Shown piece after piece: positions 58,853 to 64,000 of a stretch of DNA of 64,000 bases; position 1 is the stretch's first letter, and the number at the start of each line of letters is the position of its first letter. The notes below the pieces were generated by a model. That model had not been told where the DNA came from, did not search any database, and saw only the letters and a list, made by a program, of their open reading frames with translations. Position numbers and translations under genes: made by a program. The stretch comes from Nocardia sp. MH4 (GTDB lineage Bacteria > Actinomycetota > Actinomycetes > Mycobacteriales > Mycobacteriaceae). The DNA is taken from the NCBI RefSeq assembly GCF_019266065.1, contig NZ_LPNR01000125.1, positions 62,001 to 126,000 of the forward strand. The letters run 5' to 3'.

Positions 58853-60133
58853 CTACGCCGACTTCTCGCGGCGCTCGGTGCGCTGGGTCTTGCGGGGGAC
58901 GATCGTCGGAAGGACGTTCTCGGTGACGGTGTCGGCGTTGACGACCACCTTGGCGACGTCGTCGCGGCCCGGGATGTCGTACATCACCGGGAGCAGGACT
59001 TCCTCCATGATGGCGCGCAGACCACGAGCGCCGGTGCCACGCAGAATCGCCTGGTCGGCGACCGCTTCGAGGGCGTCGGTGGTGAACTCCAGGTCGACGC
59101 CATCCATCTCGAAGAGGCGCACATACTGCTTGACCAGCGCGTTCTTCGGCTCCGAGAGGATCTTGACCAGCGATTCCTTGTCCAGGTTGGTCACCGAGGC
59201 GACGACCGGCAGGCGGCCGATGAACTCGGGGATCAGACCGAACTTGATCAGGTCCTCGGGCATCACGTCGGCGAAATGGTCGTCGGTGTCGACCTCGGCC
59301 TTGGAACGGACCTCGGCGCCGAAGCCGATGCCACGGTGGCCGGTGCGGTCGGAGATGATCTTCTCCAGGCCCGCGAACGCGCCCGCCACGATGAACAGCA
59401 CGTTGGTGGTGTCGATCTGGATGAACTCCTGGTGCGGGTGCTTGCGACCGCCCTGCGGCGGCACACTCGCCTGGGTGCCCTCCAGGATCTTCAGCAGCGC
59501 CTGCTGCACACCCTCGCCGGACACATCGCGGGTGATCGACGGGTTCTCGCTCTTGCGGGCGATCTTGTCGACCTCGTCGATGTAGATGATGCCGGTCTCG
59601 GCGCGCTTGACGTCGTAGTCGGCGGCCTGGATCAGCTTCAGCAGGATGTTCTCGACATCCTCGCCCACGTAGCCCGCCTCGGTGAGCGCGGTGGCGTCGG
59701 CGATGGCGAACGGCACGTTCAGCATCTTCGCCAGCGTCTGCGCGAGGTAGGTCTTACCGCAACCGGTGGGGCCGAGCATCAGAATGTTCGACTTGGCCAG
59801 CTCGACGGTCTCGCCGCGGCTGTCGCGGCCCTTGTCGCCGGCCTGAATGCGCTTGTAGTGGTTGTAGACCGCCACCGCGAGCGTGCGCTTGGCCGTGTCC
59901 TGGCCGATGACGTAGTTCTCCAGGAAATCCCGGATCTCCGAGGGCTTGGGCAGCTCGTCGAGCTTGACCTCGCTCGACTCGGCCAGCTCTTCTTCGATGA
60001 TCTCGTTGCAGAGGTCGATGCACTCGTCGCAGATATAGACCCCGGGGCCCGCAATGAGCTTCTTGACCTGCTTCTGGCTCTTTCCGCAGAACGAGCACTT
60101 GAGCAGATCGCCGCCGTCTCCGATGCGCGCCAT
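58853..60133 (-). CDS. clpX: ClpX, AAA+ unfoldase of the Clp protease
   Basis: 426 residues. It unfolds tagged substrates and feeds them to ClpP1P2. Zinc-binding domain with CSFCGK and CDECIDLC, Walker A GPTGCGKTYLAQTL, Walker B GIIYIDEVDKIA, the pore loop GYVGED and sensor-2 GTGARGLRAIMEE. ATG 60133 fits the family start. A U-tailed terminator separates it from clpP2, so it has its own promoter. Confidence 0.98.
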   Translation of the reverse strand: MARIGDGGDLLKCSFCGKSQKQVKKLIAGPGVYICDECIDLCNEIIEEELAESSEVKLDELPKPSEIRDFLENYVIGQDTAKRTLAVAVYNHYKRIQAGDKGRDSRGETVELAKSNILMLGPTGCGKTYLAQTLAKMLNVPFAIADATALTEAGYVGEDVENILLKLIQAADYDVKRAETGIIYIDEVDKIARKSENPSITRDVSGEGVQQALLKILEGTQASVPPQGGRKHPHQEFIQIDTTNVLFIVAGAFAGLEKIISDRTGHRGIGFGAEVRSKAEVDTDDHFADVMPEDLIKFGLIPEFIGRLPVVASVTNLDKESLVKILSEPKNALVKQYVRLFEMDGVDLEFTTDALEAVADQAILRGTGARGLRAIMEEVLLPVMYDIPGRDDVAKVVVNADTVTENVLPTIVPRKTQRTERREKSA

Positions 60134-60326
60134 CTCGTAGGTCCCTACTTCCTTGTCCGAGTGCGACCGTCGTCCCCCGATTGGGCCGGAAATACGTTTC
60201 GGTGCCGTCAATCAGAGCAATGGTCCCTGAGTCGACCGTACCTGGTGTGCGCGAGAGAGGTCGACAACTCGCGCATGTTTCTGTGAAGCGTTGTGCGGGT
60301 TCTCACCATTGTGAGGCCCACGGTCG

Positions 60327-60366
60327 AAAAATGGTGGGCCCGCCGCCCAGATCGGGCGACGGGCCC
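60327..60366 (-). terminator. Intrinsic terminator after clpP2
   Basis: On the minus strand a 13-bp stem (arms 60354-60366 and 60336-60348, 5-base loop) is followed by ACCA and five U residues. The only imperfect pair is a G-U wobble in the minus-strand RNA but would be C-A in the plus strand, showing direction. Confidence 0.85.
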
Positions 60367-60373
60367 GGGCGTG

Positions 60374-61039
60374 TCACTTCTGCCCGCTGAGCTTCCGGTA
60401 GTCGAAGACCTGGTCGACGATGCCGTATTCCTTGGCTTCCTCGGCGGTCAGGATCTTGTCGCGGTCGGTGTCCTTGCGGACCTGCTCCTCGGACTTGCCG
60501 GTGTGGCGCGAGATGGTGACTTCCATCAGGCGCCGCATGCGCTCGATCTCGGCCGCGGCGATCTCGAGGTCGGACACCTGGCCCTGCACGCCGCCCGAGG
60601 ACGGCTGGTGGATCAGGATGCGCGCGTTGGGCAGCGCGGCGCGCTTGCCGGGGGCACCGGCGGCCAGCAGCACCGCAGCGGCCGAGGCGGCCTGACCCAG
60701 GCAGACCGTCACCACGTCGGGGCGGACGTACTGCATGGTGTCGTAGATCGCCATCAGCGCGGTGAACGAGCCGCCGGGCGAGTTGATGTACATGGTGATG
60801 TCGCGGTCGGGGTCCTGGGACTCCAGCACCAGCAGCTGCGCCATGATGTCGTTCGCCGACACGTCGTCGACCTGGTTGCCCAGGAAGATGATGCGCTCTT
60901 CGAAGAGCTTGTTGTACGGGTCCGACGTCTTGACACCGAACGAGGTCTGCTCGGTGAACTGCGGCAGGATGTAGCGCGCCTGCGGGAGGCCCGCAGCGGA
61001 GCCGCCATGTCCGGCGCGCGGGTCGAAGAGGTTGGCCAT
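60374..61039 (-). CDS. clpP2: ATP-dependent Clp protease subunit ClpP2
   Basis: 221 residues. Serine protease subunit with YINSPGGSFTALMAIYDTMQ, the catalytic Ser in GQAASAAAVLLA and the His in LIHQPSSGGVQGQ. It forms the mixed ClpP1P2 tetradecamer with the upstream clpP1. ATG 61039 is used; ATG 61051 lies four codons upstream. Confidence 0.97.
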   Translation of the reverse strand: MANLFDPRAGHGGSAAGLPQARYILPQFTEQTSFGVKTSDPYNKLFEERIIFLGNQVDDVSANDIMAQLLVLESQDPDRDITMYINSPGGSFTALMAIYDTMQYVRPDVVTVCLGQAASAAAVLLAAGAPGKRAALPNARILIHQPSSGGVQGQVSDLEIAAAEIERMRRLMEVTISRHTGKSEEQVRKDTDRDKILTAEEAKEYGIVDQVFDYRKLSGQK

Positions 61040-61081
61040 CTTTATCTCCAAGCTTGTCTCGAGTGAGGGGGGACGGCGGCG

Positions 61082-61657
61082 TTACTTCGCCTGGTTCGCG
61101 TGGGTGACCACGTGGTCGATGAAGCCGTATTCGAGGGCTTCCTTCGCCGTGAACCAGCGGTCGCGGTCCGCGTCCTCGGTCACCTGCTCCACCGACTTGC
61201 CGGTGTGCAGCGACTGCAGCTCGTTGAGCTCGCGCTTGGTGTGGGCGAACTGCTCGGCCATGATCGCGATGTCGGCCGCCGAACCACCGATGCCTGCCGA
61301 CGGCTGGTGCATCATGATCCGGGTGTGCGGCAGCGCGAAACGCTTGCCCTTGGTGCCCGCGGTCAGCAGGAACTGCCCCATCGACGCGGCCAGACCCATC
61401 GCGACGGTCTTGATGTCGCACTCGGCGAACTGCATCGTGTCGTAGATGGCCATACCCGCGGTGACCGAGCCACCCGGGGAGTTGATGTAGAGCGAGATGT
61501 CCTTGGTCGGGTCCTCGGCCGAGAGCAGCAGGATCTGCGCGCACAGCTTGTTCGCGATGTCATCGTCGACCTGGGTGCCGAGAAAGATGATGCGCTCGCG
61601 CAGCAGCCGCTCGTACACCGAATCACTGAGGTTGAGACCAGCAGTAGCGGCTGTCAT
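61082..61657 (-). CDS. clpP1: ATP-dependent Clp protease subunit ClpP1
   Basis: 191 residues. YINSPGGSVTAGMAIYDTMQF, catalytic Ser in GLAASMGQFLL and His in MMHQPSAGIGG. ATG 61657 starts the conserved part; an in-frame start 63 bases upstream cannot be ruled out. It is followed by clpP2 42 bases later. Confidence 0.97.
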   Translation of the reverse strand: MTAATAGLNLSDSVYERLLRERIIFLGTQVDDDIANKLCAQILLLSAEDPTKDISLYINSPGGSVTAGMAIYDTMQFAECDIKTVAMGLAASMGQFLLTAGTKGKRFALPHTRIMMHQPSAGIGGSAADIAIMAEQFAHTKRELNELQSLHTGKSVEQVTEDADRDRWFTAKEALEYGFIDHVVTHANQAK

Positions 61658-61750
61658 GACCCCTGCCTGGTTGATTGTCACGGATACCTGCCTTCTCTTC
61701 TCACCGATTGCTACGGCCATACGGTTCGTCGTCACAAACAGTAACGAAGC

Positions 61751-61780
61751 AGGGCGGCACCGAACTCCCGGTACCGCCCT
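61751..61780 (-). terminator. Hairpin after tig
   Basis: A 12-bp stem (61751-61762 with 61769-61780) carries one G-U wobble only when read on the minus strand, and is followed by a weak U-containing stretch (GCUUCGUU). It probably ends the tig transcript before clpP1. Confidence 0.55.
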
Positions 61781-61844
61781 TCTTCGCTCACAGCGCAATC
61801 CAAGCACCCTCGGTGGGGTACCGGTCACACCGGCATCACAAAAC

Positions 61845-63215
61845 TTATTCGGCGGCGGCCTCGACCTGCTCGGTCTCGGCGGAATCCGCAGGGTCACCGA
61901 ACATTTCGGTGGTGTCGACCACGTTGCCCTCGGAGTCGGTGACCTTCACCTGGCCGACGACACCGGCCAGCGCCTTGCCGCGACGGACGTCGGCGAACAC
62001 CGCGCCGAGCTGACCGGCCTGCTGCACCTGCTGGATGAACTGCTCCGGCGACATGCCGTAACGCTGGGCCTGGAACAGGATTCGCTCGGTCAGCTCCTGC
62101 TGGCCGACCTGGGTGTTCTCGGCCTCGGCGATGGCATCGAGCAGCAGCTGGGTCTTGACCGACTTCTCGGCGGCTTCCTGGGTGTCCTTGTCGAACTCCT
62201 CGCGAGAGGAGCCCTGCGCCTCGAGCGCCTCGGCCAGCTTGGCCTCGTCGTGGTCGAAGCCGTGGACGGCGTCGTGCAGCACCGCGTCGACCTCGGCCTT
62301 GACGACGGCCTCGGGCAGCGGAACCTCGACGGTCTCGAGCAGGGTGTCGAGCACCTTGTCGCGGATCTGACCGGCCTGCTCGACCTTCTTGACGCGCTCG
62401 ACGCGGCCCTTCAGGTCTTCCTTGAGCTCGTCGATGGTGTCGAACTCGCTGGCCAGCTGGGCGAACTCGTCGTCGGCCTCGGGCAGCTCGCGCTCCTTCA
62501 CCGACTGCACGGTGACGGTGATGACGGCTTCCTTACCGGCGTGCTCGCCGGCGACCAGGGTGGAGGTGAACTCCTTCGACTCGCCGGCCGACAGACCGGT
62601 GATCGCCTCGTCGAGGCCCTCGATCAGCTGACCCGAACCGACCTCGTGCGACAGACCGGTGGTGGCCGCCTCCGGGACGTCCTCGCCGTCGACGGTGGCC
62701 GACAGGTCGATCGAGACGAAGTCGCCGTCCTGCACGGCGCGCTCGACACCGGTCAGGGTGCCGAAGCGCTGACGCAGCGAGGTGAGCTGCTGCTCGATGT
62801 CGGCGTCCTCGATGGTGAACGCGTCGACGGTGACCTCGAGGCCCGAGTAGTCCGGCAGCGCGATCTCGGGGCGCACGTCGACCTCGGCGGTGAACGCCAG
62901 CTCTTCGCCGTCCTCGATCTTGGTGATCTCGATCTCGGGCTGGCCGATGACCTTGACCTCGGCGGACTGCACGGCCTCGGCGTAGCGACCCGGCAGCGCG
63001 TCGTTGACGACCTGCTCCAGCACGGCGCCACGGCCGACGCGGGTCTCGATCAGCTTGGCCGGAGCCTTGCCCGGACGGAAGCCGGGGATGCGGACCTGCT
63101 GGGCCAGCGCCTTGTACGCCTTGTCGAAGTCGGGCTTCAGCTCCTCGAAGGGCACCTCGACGTTGATCCGGACCCGGGTCGGGCTCAGCTGCTCGACGGT
63201 GCTCTTCACGGACAT
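61845..63215 (-). CDS. tig: Trigger factor
   Basis: 456 residues. A ribosome-docked chaperone with peptidyl-prolyl isomerase activity. The N-terminal ribosome-binding domain contains IPGFRPGKAPAKLIETRVG, the FKBP-like middle domain GDFVSIDLSATVDGEDV, and the long helical C-terminal chaperone domain ends in an acidic tail. It is the first gene of the tig-clpP1-clpP2 series, the usual order in actinobacteria. Confidence 0.97.
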   Translation of the reverse strand: MSVKSTVEQLSPTRVRINVEVPFEELKPDFDKAYKALAQQVRIPGFRPGKAPAKLIETRVGRGAVLEQVVNDALPGRYAEAVQSAEVKVIGQPEIEITKIEDGEELAFTAEVDVRPEIALPDYSGLEVTVDAFTIEDADIEQQLTSLRQRFGTLTGVERAVQDGDFVSIDLSATVDGEDVPEAATTGLSHEVGSGQLIEGLDEAITGLSAGESKEFTSTLVAGEHAGKEAVITVTVQSVKERELPEADDEFAQLASEFDTIDELKEDLKGRVERVKKVEQAGQIRDKVLDTLLETVEVPLPEAVVKAEVDAVLHDAVHGFDHDEAKLAEALEAQGSSREEFDKDTQEAAEKSVKTQLLLDAIAEAENTQVGQQELTERILFQAQRYGMSPEQFIQQVQQAGQLGAVFADVRRGKALAGVVGQVKVTDSEGNVVDTTEMFGDPADSAETEQVEAAAE

Positions 63216-63346
63216 GCTCCTTGGTTCGTAGTTCAGTGGTGTCCCCGCATGGGACGTCGCACCCTGACCGGGTGCGGCGCACGCATCCCGACCAGGGTAG
63301 TTGACCGCCTTCGCGGTCGTGCAATCGGCGGTTGTTTGGGCGGCGG

Positions 63347-63898
63347 CTAGCGGCCGACCTGCACCGCGTCGGTGACGAAGACCAGGGTCTCGTTCGGCGC
63401 GACGCCGTTGCCGCCCGCGCCGTAGCCGAGGTTCGGCGGCACGATCAGCAGCCGGCGCGCGCCCTGCTGCACACCGAGCAGGCCCTGGTCCCAGCCCTCG
63501 ATGACCTGGCCGGCGCCGAGGGTCAGCTGGAACGGCTTGCCGCGCTTGAACGAGCTGTCCAGGGTCTGCTTGTCCGACCAGGTGACCAGCGCGTAGTTCA
63601 TGGTCAGCGGCTGACCCGCGACCGCGCCGGGACCGTTGCCCGCGACCAGGTCCTTGACGATCAGCGTCGTGGGCGGGTCACAGGAGTCGGGGATGGTGAT
63701 CTCCGGCGCGTCGCCGTAGCCACCGCTGACCTCGATGTCGTCGGCGGTGCATTCGCGGCCCTTGCTCGCCGTGGACTGGCCGGCGGCGGTGCTGCTGCTC
63801 GGCGAGCTCGCCGAATCCGAGTCCGAGCCGCAGGCCGCTGTCGCGATCGCGGCGGCCGCGACGAGTCCGATGCCGATGATCCTGCCGAGAGAATGCAT
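63347..63898 (-). CDS. FKBP-type peptidyl-prolyl isomerase lipoprotein
   Basis: 183 residues. A lipoprotein signal (MHSLGRIIGIGLVAAAAIATAAC) lipidated at about Cys23 is followed by a Ser-rich linker and an FKBP domain: TLIVKDLVAGNGPGAVAGQPLTMNYALVTW, QLTLGAGQVIEGWDQGLLGVQQGARRLLIVPPNLGYG. It would act as a folding helper outside the membrane. ATG 63898 is the start; it lies about 130 bases upstream of tig on the same strand. Confidence 0.92.
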   Translation of the reverse strand: MHSLGRIIGIGLVAAAAIATAACGSDSDSASSPSSSTAAGQSTASKGRECTADDIEVSGGYGDAPEITIPDSCDPPTTLIVKDLVAGNGPGAVAGQPLTMNYALVTWSDKQTLDSSFKRGKPFQLTLGAGQVIEGWDQGLLGVQQGARRLLIVPPNLGYGAGGNGVAPNETLVFVTDAVQVGR

Positions 63899-64000
63899 GG
63901 CCCGCACAGTAATAGACCGCGTGTACGGCGCCGGGTACCGGCACGGCGGTAGGCTCGGCGGTGCGTTCTCCACCGGTGTCGCCGAGTACCCGATCGGTGC

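Noticed and set aside
1..64000. CRISPR arrays or insertion sequences
   Set aside because: No direct repeat series with regular spacers and no transposase was seen; the only recombinase is the serine integrase.

Overview
The window is high-GC DNA from a mycolic-acid-type actinomycete, most likely Nocardia or a close relative. The basis is the very high GC, the many GTG starts with 4-base ATGA/GTGA overlaps, and a gene order that follows the Mycobacterium tuberculosis Rv2417c-Rv2462c block: degV, octT, gpgP, rsfS, nadD, VWA/MoxR pair, proA, proB, obg, rpmA, rplU, rne, ndk, DUF4233, folC, valS, clpX, clpP2, clpP1, tig. It also carries mycobacterial-type genes (mihF, rqlH, EspG/PE/PPE-like type VII secretion genes, a glpD/TetR/FAD-oxidase/dagK cluster). 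The genus is an inference from this synteny, not a measurement.

Left edge (1-5.3 kb): one end of an integrated mobile element with a large serine integrase, an HTH regulator and a membrane protein. The element has cut the competence channel gene comEC inside its conserved AGLxHLxxVSG motif; comEA lies intact upstream. 5.3-16.3 kb: a DUF2332 gene, a LexA-type repressor, then the leftward housekeeping series degV-octT-gpgP-rsfS-nadD (polymethylated-sugar lipopolysaccharide precursors, ribosome silencing, NAD), a TPR-like protein, MmcQ/YjbR, VWA + MoxR ATPase and proA.

16.4-35.1 kb is an accessory block between proA and proB: ribokinase, RtcB RNA ligase, RqlH helicase, an O-methyltransferase, an EXLDI-MMPL operon behind an operator-like promoter, a stand-alone LigD polymerase domain, a 2-hydroxyacid dehydrogenase, a large LuxR-type ATPase regulator with its ribosome-binding site in an inverted repeat, a lipoprotein, and a small EspG/PE-like/PPE-like secretion locus. 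35.1-47.5 kb returns to the conserved core: proB, obgE, rpmA, rplU, rne with a long structured leader, and valS-folC-DUF4233-ndk. A strong intrinsic terminator or attenuator precedes valS.

47.6-58.8 kb is a second accessory block: an ATP-dependent kinase-like protein with a structured leader, a diacylglycerol kinase whose reading frame is broken inside a (GCCCC)4 tract (loss of one unit restores it), an FAD-linked oxidase divergent from a TetR-glpD pair, a GNAT/TetR pair, an FHA protein, mihF, a RibD/DHFR-like reductase and a membrane protein. 58.8-63.9 kb: clpX, clpP2, clpP1, tig and an FKBP lipoprotein, with directional terminators between them.

The most notable observations are the integrase insertion into comEC, the possible phase-variable dagK, the terminator hairpin in front of valS, the hairpin over the LuxR-type regulator's ribosome-binding site, and paired DnaA-box-like motifs in two intergenic regions. 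No rRNA, tRNA, IS element or CRISPR array was seen.
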